Shown here: positions 33,565 to 43,669 of the stretch, one piece after another
Layout of the letters: each line of letters opens with the position of its first letter
Numbering within the stretch: position 1 is the stretch's first letter
Position numbers and translations under genes: made by a program
The notes under the pieces: generated by a model
Seen by the model: only the letters and a program-made list of their open reading frames with translations
What the model was told of the DNA's origin: nothing
Databases searched by the model: none
Assembly: GCA_003586115.2 (NCBI GenBank)
Contig: QVOM02000073.1
Location: 24,786,175-24,850,174, forward strand
Source of the DNA: Salvator merianae
Lineage: Eukaryota; Chordata; Lepidosauria; Squamata; Teiidae
Length of the DNA: 64,000 nucleotides
Reading direction: 5' to 3'

Positions 33565-33806
33565 GAGGCTGCATTCACATGCAGTTAAAAAAAGCACCTT
33601 TATGGCAGTTCAGAGGTGGTTCAGTGGTAGGATCATCACACATGTGCTCACCCCACCTCTAATGCACATTACAGGCCAGTAAATGCACTTTCAAAGCACA
33701 TTAGAGGTGAATTGGAGATGAGAATAGAATGGAATACTAATAAATGCTACCACCCCTAAGATGCTATAAAGTCCCTCCATTTTTAACTGCACGTGAACAC
33801 AGTCTC
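33565..33806. mobile_element. TIR-F MITE, complete copy
   Basis: TIRs of about 27 bp: 'gaggctgcattcacatgcag' at the left against 'gagactgtgttcacgtgcag' read inward from the right, both followed by TTAAAAA. The interior has a second inverted pair ('cacctctaatgcac' and 'gcacattagaggtg'). A partial relative is at 51662-51882. Confidence 0.8.
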
Positions 33807-33809
33807 CAT

Positions 33810-35200
33810 TGAATCTTGTAAAGTATGGATTCAAAAAGAATCCTTGCAAAATGTCATCTCATCCTTTCTAGCGATGCCATTCTTAATTAAAGAAAAAAGA
33901 ATGTTACTTCCTACATGCATGTATGAATTCAGGGTTTAGATTTAGGTGCATGCAAATTTAAATTTTCTCCTTGGCTAGTTGAGTCTTTTATTATTATTAA
34001 TTTTAACTTCTGAGTCTCTCTTTAGTGAAAACAATGCAAATATTATGAAATACGAAACACAACCTTCCCAGCATTTCCATAACTGCAATACTAAATAAAA
34101 ATTAAATATAAAAATAAACAATAGGCAGAAAAGAATGTAAAAAAATGCAGTCATAAAAGTGGTTTATCCATATCGTTGCAGATCAAAGACAAAAAGAGAA
34201 GGGTAGGGTAGGAAACAGGCAAATCTCCAGGTGCCTGGAAGTAGAACAGTTTCACTGGCAGAAAAATTATGTTAGAATCAGCAGGAGGTAAGCCACATGC
34301 CTAGTGGGTTCCAGCTGTGGGCAGTTTATTGGCTCTGCCTGGATATTTCCCCTGACTTCTGTCTTCACCCTGTTTCAGGCAACAGGTCTACATAAAAGAA
34401 CTTCCTGGGCCAGGGATGTGACCCAAAGGGTTTTTGCCATAAATCTCTTAGCCTGGAGCTCACAGTTTGGCAACCTGAAGACTCTGCAGGGGAAAAAGTT
34501 CTGTTTGGTTGTTTATAATGTTGATTTATCCTGTTTTCTCTCATGTTATTCACGCTTATACGATTATTATATTATACTTTATTATCTTGATGCAGTGATC
34601 TATGAATTTCTTCTCTTTTTAAGTTGCGAATTGCCACGAGCAATGTTTAGAAAGGACTTATATCAAAAAATGGATTGATGGATGGATTTCGATAAGGAGC
34701 TACTAATGAGAATGCCTATTTCTGTAGCCCTCTGCTGCACTTCTACCAAACTGGGCACAGAGAGAAGGGACTGCTTTGGAAAAAAAAAAGCCAGGGAGAA
34801 TGCTGACAAGGATTAAAAATTTGAACAGATTGAACCACAGGGAAATCAGCCAAAGGGCACTTTAACCTGGGAAGTGGTCCTGAACATAGATTTGAAGAGA
34901 TGAGGTTTCTTTTTAAAGGATTGTGTTCAGAATCGGGATACTTAGATCACTAGGTTGCTGGGAGCAGTCACCTCAGTAACGGATCAGCTGCCCCTCTGAT
35001 CTGATTTAATCCAGGTTTCATAAGAGGTGAGCTGTTTCTTTGAAATGTTATTTCTCTTAGCTGTTTTGATACTCCTTTAATCACTGCCTGATGCTATAAA
35101 TCTGTTTTAGGTGCATAAGCAGTGGCTTTTGAAAAAGAAGTCTGGTTCAGTTCTAAGCTGAGAAGAGCTTCTCTTGCTTTATTCCATCAAAATCAGAGTG
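33810..35200. other. No recognised feature
   Basis: AT-rich and apparently unique. The plus frame of 124 codons at 34304-34678 is rich in Tyr/Leu/Ile and matches no family I know. Confidence 0.45.
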
Positions 35201-35204
35201 CAGG

Positions 35205-35301
35205 ATCAAACTTATTTATTTATGTATTTGTTTTTCTATCCTGTCCTATACCCTAAGGTCTCAGAATGGGTTACAGTGAACAGAATGAAAAATTAATTCA
35301 T

Positions 35302-35304
<3 letters not shown>
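35205..35304 (-). mobile_element. LINE 3' tail-like sequence, antisense
   Basis: 'cttatttatttatgtatttg', 'ttttctatcctgtcctatac', 'ctaaggtctcagaatgggtt', 'acagtgaac': the antisense of the common reptile LINE terminus ('...aacccattctgggac...gggcgggatagaaa'). Confidence 0.5.

Positions 35305-35346
<42 letters not shown>
35305..35346 (+). repeat. (AC)n microsatellite
   Basis: Twenty-one perfect AC units, the longest dinucleotide tract in the window. It sits at the end of a LINE tail, a usual birthplace for such tracts. Confidence 0.98.
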
Positions 35347-35349
<3 letters not shown>

Positions 35350-36258
35350 CTTCTGGTCCACTCAGCAGCTTGCAAACAGGCCTCCAGTGACTGAGCCGCC
35401 TTCTGCTCCTTCCAGCAGTTTTTGCTAGTGGTTTGATCACTGCCTCCTCTACATTGCCTCTGCTTCCTCCTGTGATTTTTTGGAAAGATCAGATCACCCC
35501 AGGATAGCCACCACCTGGAGATTCTTGTCTTCTGCTCCTCCCTGCCCTCCAAAAAAATAAGACACTAAACTGTGCAATAGTGAGGAAACTGGGTCATGTT
35601 AATGGAGGCAAGTGGCAATCAGTCATGGGCACACTAGCAAAAAATGCACTGATTGACAATGCAAGTATCAAGGTCTGATTATGCCAACAATTCTTAGCAT
35701 CTTTAGCAACAGCAATAATATTCCTGTTATAATAATTTTCCACATACATCAAAGGAAAGATTCCTTGGGCATTCAGATCTGGAAGGTTCTTTTTGAAATA
35801 TACCCTAATGACTTCTTTCACCTGAAATTTCCAAAAGGTGCTAATATATACTCTAACTAGAGAGCATTGTTTTGAGCTTCTGTAACAGGGAAGGTGAGTA
35901 GAAGGAAGTCTGAAAGTGAATGATTGTTATTTGTTGTTCTGGCCTAACTCCATTTGCTTCTTGTTGTTGCTGTTTGTATGCTCACAGGTGGAACACACAA
36001 CTGCTCTGTACAAAACAAGCTCCTCGTGTTCCTTCAGATATGCTCTTGGAATTGCTGGTGAATCAAGAATGTGAAATATAGGTCTTGTAGCTTGGTTAAG
36101 TTAGAAACCAAAGCAATTCTGAGTTCTTGAACCATGTTCAGAAAGGAAGGCTTGGGGTGGTGCATGTGAGTCTGATCCTGAAGGTTAGGAAGCCTGGTTT
36201 AGAGGTAGAAAGAAGCAGCTCTGATTGGAAGTATGTGAAGGAGTGGAAGCTCCACTTC
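35350..36258. other. No recognised feature
   Basis: Unmarked DNA between the AC tract and a LINE-derived repeat. Frames stay below 76 codons. Confidence 0.5.
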
Positions 36259-36261
36259 TTA

Positions 36262-36450
36262 CATAAGAAGAGCCCTGCTGGATCAGGCCACAGCCCATCC
36301 AGTTCAGCATCCCATCTCACAACAGTGGCCCAACCAATTGCTCCTGGGCATTCTCAAGCAAAAGACAAAGACATAACCCTGATCTGCACTCAGTTCACTG
36401 TAAATGGTCTTTAGAGGCACCCTACCTACCTCTCCAACCTGGAAGCAGTA
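36262..36450 (+). mobile_element. CR1/L3-like repeat, fragment
   Basis: 'acataagaagagccctgctg', 'gatcaggccacagcccatcc', 'caattgctcctgggcattct', 'ggtctttagaggcaccct'. Best-kept head of this subfamily in the window. Confidence 0.75.
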
Positions 36451-36940
36451 TCTTCCTGGCTTACAACATCACAGATGCTTTTATGTGCTTTTGTTTCTTC
36501 TGAATCTTACCTTACAGGCAACTAGCAAGCTTCTTAGACTCCGGCCTTGATTGCATTTTCTATTTTGTTAAGGTGTCTAAAAGGTGACCAGAAATTCAGG
36601 CAGCTGATGTAGGGATCAGTATACTTGGAGCAAGGGTCTCTGCATCACTTTGGGTTTCTTGCAAGACAGAGATTGCAAGAGGGTTTTGTTCCCCTTGGTC
36701 TCTTTTGAGACAGGAATGAATTCTGACAAGATGTTATGCCCTTGTCTGGGCACAGATCATCTTGTCTTAACTCATCCACATACTGATAACTTCTGAATTG
36801 GACTACAGCAATGGGACTGCCTTGGAAAATGTTTTTAGAAGTACTGTTAGTTAAAACAGTACAGACTGGAATCACATTTTACCTCCAGTTTGAATGACTG
36901 CACTGGTTCCTTGGCCATGTCTGAGCCCATTTTGAATCTT

Positions 36941-37058
36941 TTGCTCTTTCTGCACTGGGCCTTATTCTAGATTATATTCCAGAATAGGAGCCTTCCATCC
37001 ACATGCCAGCAGGTCCCAGGTGATATAATCTGGAATAAGGCCTAGTGGAGAAAGGGGC
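36941..37058. mobile_element. HP-2 hairpin MITE, complete copy
   Basis: The left arm 'ctttctgcactgggccttat' is opposed by 'ataaggcctagtggagaaag', and the inner arms 'ctagattatattccagaata' by 'gatataatctggaataagg'. About 118 bp, almost entirely inverted repeat, no coding potential. Confidence 0.8.
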
Positions 37059-37064
37059 ATTGGG

Positions 37065-38015
37065 TCTACTTTTTTGGATGCTACTGTTCAGTGGATGACT
37101 GTCCTTTCCATTATTGTCATCAAGGGATCTCCTTCTTCTGGGCCAGAGTCACACCTTATATTTTTAAAGGAAGAGGACTGTTTTGAGTTCTCAGCAATCA
37201 GATGCCAAATTGTGTTCCCAGTTTTTTCAAGGTCTTTTGAATAATCCTAGCACTGAGACCATTTTACCAAGAAATGGACCCAGCCAGGCAAAGGCCTACT
37301 GATCTCCCAATGTACCGCCACTGCTCCACTCCTTGCTGCCCCCCTGCTGTTCCCCATTGCCTCCCCAACACTGACACTGCCTCCCACTGCTTTTGCACAC
37401 ACTGTTCCCTATACCCTTCCAATGCCTCCCAACCCCACTGCCCCTGTTGCCCCCAGCTGTGGCCCCTTCCTGACACCCCCTGCTGTTTCCTGCCTCCTTG
37501 AGCCCCCCAGCCATCAGCAAAGGTAAGTTTCAGCCTGGGGTGGTGGTGGCCTCCCACCAAAGCTTACCTTTTATCAGGGGATCCATGAGGGCTTGGGTGG
37601 CAGTGGCAGTGACATGGTAGGTTTGACCAGGCCGGAGGAAGCCGAAAACCGCTTTGGTTCCCTGTCTGTCCCAGATACAGACGAAAACTTAAAAGCATGA
37701 CTGTGGCCCTTAAGTGAGGTATGTGAGGAATAAAAAAATGTTACTTTTATAATTCTAAAGTACACCTTCTCTGAAAATAAGTGCTGTGGACAAGTTAGCC
37801 ATTTCTATCTGAAGGAAACCAGAAGATGCTAAATTCCTGGCATAGCTAAAAGCTAAGCTATCCTGGTACAAAAAGAGACCAACCCCATAACTGCCACTTA
37901 TAGCTAGATGAATCTCTATTATTTAGATAGTTGCATGAGATTGATAGATAGGTTGAACTTTCTTATCGGGCAACAGCTTTAAACTCTTCTGCCCATGCGT
38001 GATTAGCTTCATACA
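37065..38015. other. No recognised gene; C-rich segment
   Basis: 37270-37560 is strongly C-rich on the plus strand (many CTGCC/CCC runs). That alone explains overlapping open frames of up to 98 codons on both strands. Confidence 0.5.
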
Positions 38016-38020
38016 TATTT

Positions 38021-38352
38021 TTGTTGACACCCATGAATGCATAATTAGGGGTTTAATGAAACATGGGATTATGGGAGGGGGAACATATTAAGGGGAATAT
38101 GTTGTAGGCAGATGGGTAAACTGTACACCTTTCTCTCTTTAGCCAATAAGAGGGAGAGGGAGGGAAAACTGCAGCTGGTTTAGGAAATATAAGCTTACTG
38201 TGCTAAGCTCTGGTGTGCCTACCTAGCTGGGATACCCGTTCTTGCAAGAATGTTTAAATAAAGTGAATGCTTCTTCACCAACTTTGTTTACAACTTTATT
38301 TTGTTGAACCTATTTCTTACAGGTAGATAGTGACTGACAAGACAATTTTCAT
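38021..38352 (+). mobile_element. Solo LTR-like sequence, tentative
   Basis: Promoter and polyadenylation signals come in LTR order: 'agccaataagagg' (CCAAT, about 38140), 'gaaatataagctt' (TATA-like, about 38187), then 'tttaaataaagtgaatgctt' (AATAAA, about 38256), then a T-rich U5-like end 'gaacctatttcttaca'. A start at TGTTGACACC and an end at ...TTACA would give TGT...ACA ends. No gag/pol neighbours, no second LTR and no clear target duplication are visible. Confidence 0.35.
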
Positions 38353-38354
38353 GG

Positions 38355-39688
38355 TGGTGTTACAAAATCAGGCGTGCTGTTAACCTAGGCCAGCAAACCT
38401 TTTGTGTACTCTGATGACAAGTTGATCTTTGCTTCAGCTTTCAACTTCCCACCATTCTTTTAGTTTGCTGTCTTGCTATTCTGCTATCCACTCTACTGCT
38501 TGGATCACTTGTAAATACTCTGTTTGATTTGATGGTTTTAACTTTTCTCTGAAACATACATATTGAAGCTATAGTGCTGAAAAAACAACAACCCCAAACA
38601 TGGACAAATTAATTTTTTACAGCAGCCTTGTAACTTCGGCAAAATTCACTTGAGGGAAATGGAGTGACATTGGGATGACCAGAGGGTATATTTACCACAT
38701 TTGCTCTCATTGGGAATTGCAGTTGCCTGGCCAGGTACCTCTTTCTGAGGGTGGACTTGCCTGCCTTGTAAGTGTAATGGATGAGGAAGGGGCATACTGT
38801 AATGAATGCAAGTATCTGCTTTCAAAATTAACTTGACAAAGTGAGGTTCATTTGGATGTCTGTTAAAAAAACGTGCCAATAAATTGAGGGAGTGGGTCAA
38901 ATACCTCATTTTAGAGAAGAAAAAGAAATTAAGAAGCAGAAAACTCACATTTGGGAAAGGAAGGTTGGTATTCCTAGAGTGACACTACTCAGGGGACAGG
39001 ATTTGAGGGCAGCCAACCCATCATTATTCAAAGACAAAAGTCCAGTGGGAGGAGCAAGGAGAAAAGAAGGTTTATAGAGTGAAAGTGTATGTATATTTAA
39101 AGACAGCTCCAAGGCCTATGTGGAAAGAAGGTGAATACCCAGCAGGTGGGAATCCTACAAAACTGAAATCCTGCAAAAATCATGGATTTTTCTGGGGCTT
39201 ACTCAACTGTTAGAAGAAATAATAAGGTGGTCTCCACAAGCAATGAATGCTGGTCAAATCAGAAGTGATGAGGCAGTGGGGAACACAACTTCGTGTTGCC
39301 ATATGACCCTGCCTTGCTCTTTCACAGTAGTTTGCAGTCCTTAGGTGCAGTGAAGGATGATGACTAGCACAATATTTGAATGAAGTAACAATTTAGTAAT
39401 CTTTTGTGTATGAACTAGAAGGCAAGGTACCATCACATTCTTTGCTCCAGGCATCAATATGTCTCTGGTTGATGTAAGAGTCTCTTTCATATAAACAACT
39501 TCAGGGTATTTGGGAATGGAATTAATGCAGGCCATGTGGAAAGACAATATGAAAAAGAGAGACACTTGTAGGTAGGCAGAGATGGAAAAAATGAGGATAA
39601 GAAGGACAATGAAACGATGAGAAAAAAATCCGTTAGTCACTTCCACATTGCAGGCATAAAATCACTAGTAAAGCACTTCTGTTGTGAC
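38355..39688. other. No recognised feature
   Basis: Unmarked DNA. Minus frames of about 100 codons (38646-38948, 39341-39646) have no known relatives. Confidence 0.45.
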
Positions 39689-39691
39689 TTG

Positions 39692-40130
39692 GGCCCTGTC
39701 CAGACAGGAAGAATATAGTGCAATTTTGGTGCTGCTGTGGTGGGATTGCTACATGTATTTGTGGCAACGCCACCATAGCTATGCTATATTCCCCCTAAAA
39801 TGTGTGATATCCTATTTTGGGAAAACCCGATTCTGATCATGGGTTTTCCTGACATAGCACTACCACTTACCTTGTAGATAGAGCTGCCGTCGTCGTTTTG
39901 GCCATCGTGCATGTACAGGGGCAAAAAAGATGCCTATACATATGCAGTGGTCGTGATTGTGCACTTCTGAGAATTTCACTTTGGCAAAATACCTGGAAGT
40001 GTGTGTACCAAAAAGTGAGCAGACTTTGCGGTCTCCAGTGCTGTCTAATCAACAGGTGGTCATTCCAGAGAGGCTTTTTTCTGGAATATCACCTGTTGGC
40101 GCTATATTTTGCCAGCATCTGGAGCTGGCC
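39692..40130 (+). mobile_element. TIR-D non-autonomous DNA transposon, 439 bp
   Basis: The left end GGCCCTGTCCAGACAGG and the right end read inward GGCCAGCTCCAGATGCTGGC share the spaced pattern GGCC...TCCAGA. The element is followed by TTA and preceded by TTG, a likely decayed TTA duplication. The interior ('gctatattccccctaaaatg', 'gggaaaacccgattctgatc', 'caaaatacctggaagtgtgt') matches 49299-49863 in inverse orientation. Confidence 0.75.
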
Positions 40131-40343
40131 TTATACTATTGCACTTAGAATATCGTAAGCTTGTTGTGAGAACTTTATTTCTGTTAAGGAGGCTCCTACT
40201 GCTCTGATAGGAAGACAGTCTAATGTTTTAGTCTGTGGATATGTCCAAAGTTCATGTGTAAAAGGGAGCCCGTGACAGGAAAAAGATGCCAGTATCCTAA
40301 ACTCACATGCTGTGGGATCAAAGAATCTCTCTCTCTCTAACAA

Positions 40344-40382
<39 letters not shown>
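40344..40382 (+). repeat. (TATC)n microsatellite
   Basis: About 9-10 tetranucleotide units, preceded by a short CT run. Confidence 0.97.
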
Positions 40383-40699
40383 TCTGTGTGTGTATACATA
40401 ATCATTCAATTATTTCTGTCCAAATAGTAGTTTGAAGCCTGCAAGCTTTGTAACACTCAGCAAGCTGCCTAATGCCTTTGAAAAGGTCATCATAGCTCTT
40501 TCTAACTTCTGTTTTTGAAGATTTGGTAGTAAGAAAAGCTTACAGTAATTTGAAGTTGGCAGCTTTTCTTCTTACAAAAATACCGATTTCGTCAGTAGAA
40601 GCTCACTTCCTGATTTCTTAATTGGATGTTACATTCCTTTCACTGTACCAGTGCAGACAGTAGTATAGAGCAAGCATGGTTAGCTAAAGATGTTAAACA

Positions 40700-41005
40700 T
40701 GCACAGTAAAATGTAGACACTTCTGGAAATTGAATATTAACCTGTACGCAAGATCATCATGTAGGTGAGGTATTTGGGTGATCAGCATATTAAGTAATAA
40801 GGACCACCTTTTTGCAGTAACGTGGTAACCAATCAGTGGTTGTTTCTTTGTTTCCATTACCTACAAAAGTTGCTTATGCTTGAACCCTGGCACACTTTCT
40901 CTTCCTGGAAGGAGATTCCCTGGTGGCCACATCTATGCATGGTATACCTTAATAAAATACACTTAGATATTTCTCAGCTATTGGTGCATCTATTTGGGGC
41001 CCAGC
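40700..41005 (+). mobile_element. Solo LTR-like sequence, tentative
   Basis: 'ggtaaccaatcagtggttg' (CCAAT, about 40828), 'acctacaaaagttgc' (weak TATA), 'ccttaataaaatacac' (AATAAA, about 40948), then 'ttctcagctattggtgca'. It is followed closely by 'tttggggcccagccctga', which loosely resembles a tRNA-Pro primer-binding site (TGGGGGCTCGTCC). No internal retroviral sequence follows. It does not share sequence with 38021-38352. Confidence 0.35.
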
Positions 41006-41009
41006 CCTG

Positions 41010-41468
41010 ACAATGCAGCTATGGAAATAAGCAGAGTAACTACCCTCTTCCTTGGTTTGTGGACAAAACTGGTGAGTGAGAAATCAACTGAACACCTCAG
41101 GTCTATACATTTCTTTAAGCAATCATGGCATAATTTTGAGTTAAACTCTTAATTGGAAATAAAATGGGATCCTCTTTAGAGCAGGATTCTAATGTCCCTC
41201 TTGGGAAAGAAACCGTCTGTTTGAAATAGCAGTTTCCTATATTGCTCTTACATCAGCATTGTCTTAATGCTTCATTTGTCTTATTTCTAGATCTTAACAC
41301 ATGCAGAACAAACATTGGCACACTTTAAAATTTTTTATTAGGCAATTAATGTGTAGTGAATGGGAAATTTATAATAATAAATGTTAAATGGTAAGACAGT
41401 GTTAGTGCCTCTTAGTTGCCATGAGAATTAACTTTGCTGCTTTCTGTGCCCTTCAGTCTTAAGCATAT
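41010..41468. other. No recognised feature
   Basis: AT-rich unmarked DNA leading to the TTA that flanks the next element. Confidence 0.5.
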
Positions 41469-41471
41469 TTA

Positions 41472-42303
41472 GGGTATGTTCAGACTTGCTATTTTAGTCG
41501 CCTTCCGAGCACATCTAAGCTGGGGAGTTCATAAAAGCCTTACCTGGAAGTCGCCCTCCTGCCTCTCCGTGGCTGCCTGGGTTGACTCTTTCATATTTCG
41601 CTATTCAGTGTTTTGGGGTTGCCTTAGTGAGCACCTCAACCAATCAGAGCCTTGCAGGAAGGGAGGGGCACAGTGAGCTCTTGCTGGCATGGGGAAACTT
41701 TTCAAATTCCCTGTCTTCTGTACATGAAAAAAGATTTTAGTAGCGAGGTGTGGGAGAGAGACAGCGCCTCGCTACTAATGTCTAGTGTGCTTTTTTTTAA
41801 TTTCGGAGGGCAGAGGCTTTGAAAAGTTTCCCCACGCTGGCAAATCTCTCTTTCCCCTCTTCTCCCTGCACCAGCAAATCTCTCCCTCTGCTCTTATTAG
41901 TAAAAAAATTCAGTTCAGATGAGGCTTCCTGCCTTTCTGCTGAAGCAGTTTCCAAGTCCCTAACTGCCAGGGTTTTTCTCTTTCCAAAGGAAACGTCAAG
42001 TCTCTCTCTGCCCTCTGCTTTGATTCCCCGAGGCACGAGGAATTGGGGAAGACGGAAGATTTGACGGTTTCCTTTAGAAAAAGAAAAACCCTGGCAGTTA
42101 AGGAGTGAAGAACGTGGAAACTACTTCAGCAGGGAGGCGGGGAGTGACCTATCAGTGAGCAGCACCCTTTGCAGACTGTGACATCAGATTGCTGAATCAC
42201 CTCATCAGGTAAGTGTGTGTGGAAGGCTTTTTTCCTGTGTGCCCAGGAATTATTTGCTACTTTTATGCAGGTGATTTTAAAAATCGCTAGTCTGAACGCA
42301 CCC
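41472..42303 (-). mobile_element. TIR-A element, 832 bp, inverted copy
   Basis: Flanked by TTA at 41469-41471 and 42304-42306. Its right end read inward (GGGTGCGTTCAGACTAGC) equals the left end of 20223-21053, followed by 'gatttttaaaatcacctgca' in both. Shared interior blocks include 'agcaaataattcctgggcac', 'aactgccagggtttttctct' (as read here) and 'aaaagtttccccacgctggc'. Nearly identical length and clean duplications on both copies make the element bounds secure. Confidence 0.85.
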
Positions 42304-42309
42304 TTACTT

Positions 42310-42498
42310 AGAAGTGAGCTCTGTTGGCATTCCTAGAAATCCATTCCAATTTTTGTCTTTGTCACGTTTATGTTCCATTTCTCTTTCATCATGAAATCCA
42401 AGAAGGTCTTCCTTATGAAGACATGGTCCCATCCATGTAACAGGATGGATTCCTCAACTTTCTTGATGAAACAGGAGGATGCTTTCTCTGCTCAGGAG
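42310..42498. other. Short unassigned stretch
   Basis: Lies between the TIR-A copy and the L2-like LINE. It may be the upstream part of that LINE, but I could not align it. Confidence 0.4.
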
Positions 42499-42499
42499 G

Positions 42500-43005
42500 A
42501 GAGCCAGCTATGGCCTTTTTGGATAGGGATAACTTGCCCACAGTAATCCATGCCCTAGTAGCTTCTAGACTGACTACAGGTATTGAAATGCACTCTACAT
42601 GGGGCTGTCATTGAAGACACTTGCAGCTAGTGTAAATGCCACAGAGAGACTGCTGACTAGAACTGCTGGCCTGATGCATATCATGCCATTTCTAAAAGAA
42701 CTAGAGTGGCTGCCAGTTTGCTACTGAGCCCAATTCAAGGTGTTACCATTAACCTATGAGGCCCTTAATGACCTTATATCTAAAGGAATACTTCCTCTGA
42801 TATTGACTTGCCAGTGCCTTAACATCTACTGGGGAGGTCCTTTTGGTTGTGCCAAGACTACGGAATAACCTCCCCTCTGAGGTGCGCCAGGCACTTTCAG
42901 TGTATACATTTGGATGTTTGGTGAAGGTGCACCTCTTACCTTAGCCTTTGAGTTAAGGAACTGCTTTCTGCTTCCTTCCCATTTCAGGCACTGTTATTTA
43001 TTATG
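42500..43005 (+). pseudogene. L2-like LINE ORF2 C-terminus, decayed
   Basis: A broken frame follows the typical end of L2/Rex-type non-LTR ORF2: an 'ALVASRLTTG' block in place of 'SRLDYCNAL', 'gccagtttgctactgagccc' with 'aattcaaggtgtta' (the 'HWLPV..RAQFKVL' region), and finally 'PRLRNNLPSEVRQALSVYTF' ending 'VKVHLLP'. Several stops and a frameshift occur in the first half. The 3' flank 'ttcccatttcaggcactgtt' recurs at 58410-58440, before an L2-like tail. Confidence 0.75.
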
Positions 43006-43394
43006 TTAGCAAATTCATTCGTAGGGCCTGGTTGCACAAAAACAAATTAGTCAAGGCACAAGAGGGACTGAGATCATTTTTTGCAAAGATCACGCCCTTC
43101 TCTCTTTTAATGCTCACTGGGATCATCTGTCTTTGTTCATGTTTCATGCTCTGGTCTCAGGTGAGGGGGTACTTTCCCCCCTCTTCTCTCTTTCTCCTCC
43201 CTGTGCCCTCTGTGATTGGATGTTCTTTTGTTAATCACATTCTGGCTTCTCAGGGGAGGGAACATCTACCCCTGCGTGTTCCCACCCTCGTGAGTTCCTA
43301 CCTCTGCCTATTGTCCAGCATTTCCCTCTGCCTCTCTCACACATACATGCACATGCATACGTGGAGCAGAGGCAAGGAATTTACAGAAAGTTTC

Positions 43395-43665
43395 ATTGCA
43401 AGACAACTTGCTATGCTTGCAGCATTATGTTGAAAATGCCAGATATTCCCCTGGCATTTCCAATATAGCGCTGCTTTACGGGGCTTAAAACCCATAATAT
43501 CACTATTACAGGAAACCCAGCAACAATATAGGTTTCCTGTAATAGCGATGCTTGCCCTTGTGTCTGTCGACAGCTTTTGAAATAAACTCACTCAGGGATA
43601 CTGGAAGCCAGCCAAGTGTGTGAAAAGAAAAAATGAAGTGGGCGGGTGCTTGGCTGGCTTCTGGT
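43395..43665. mobile_element. TIR-G-type element with three serial hairpins
   Basis: Its first part ('acttgctatgcttgcagcat' to 'ggcatttccaatata') matches 52110-52180. Three inverted repeats follow one another: AAATGCCAG/CTGGCATTT (43434-43459), a 19-bp arm pair with one mismatch 'atcactattacaggaaacc' (43499-43517) against 43531-43549, and 'ggaagccagccaag' (43603-43616) against 43649-43662. Outer bounds are not defined. Confidence 0.6.
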
Positions 43666-43669
43666 AACC

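Noticed and set aside
37264..37560. Opposed frames of 75-98 codons in C-rich DNA
   Set aside because: Low-complexity Cys/Pro/His or Gly/Gln/Trp translations caused by CTGCC-type runs.
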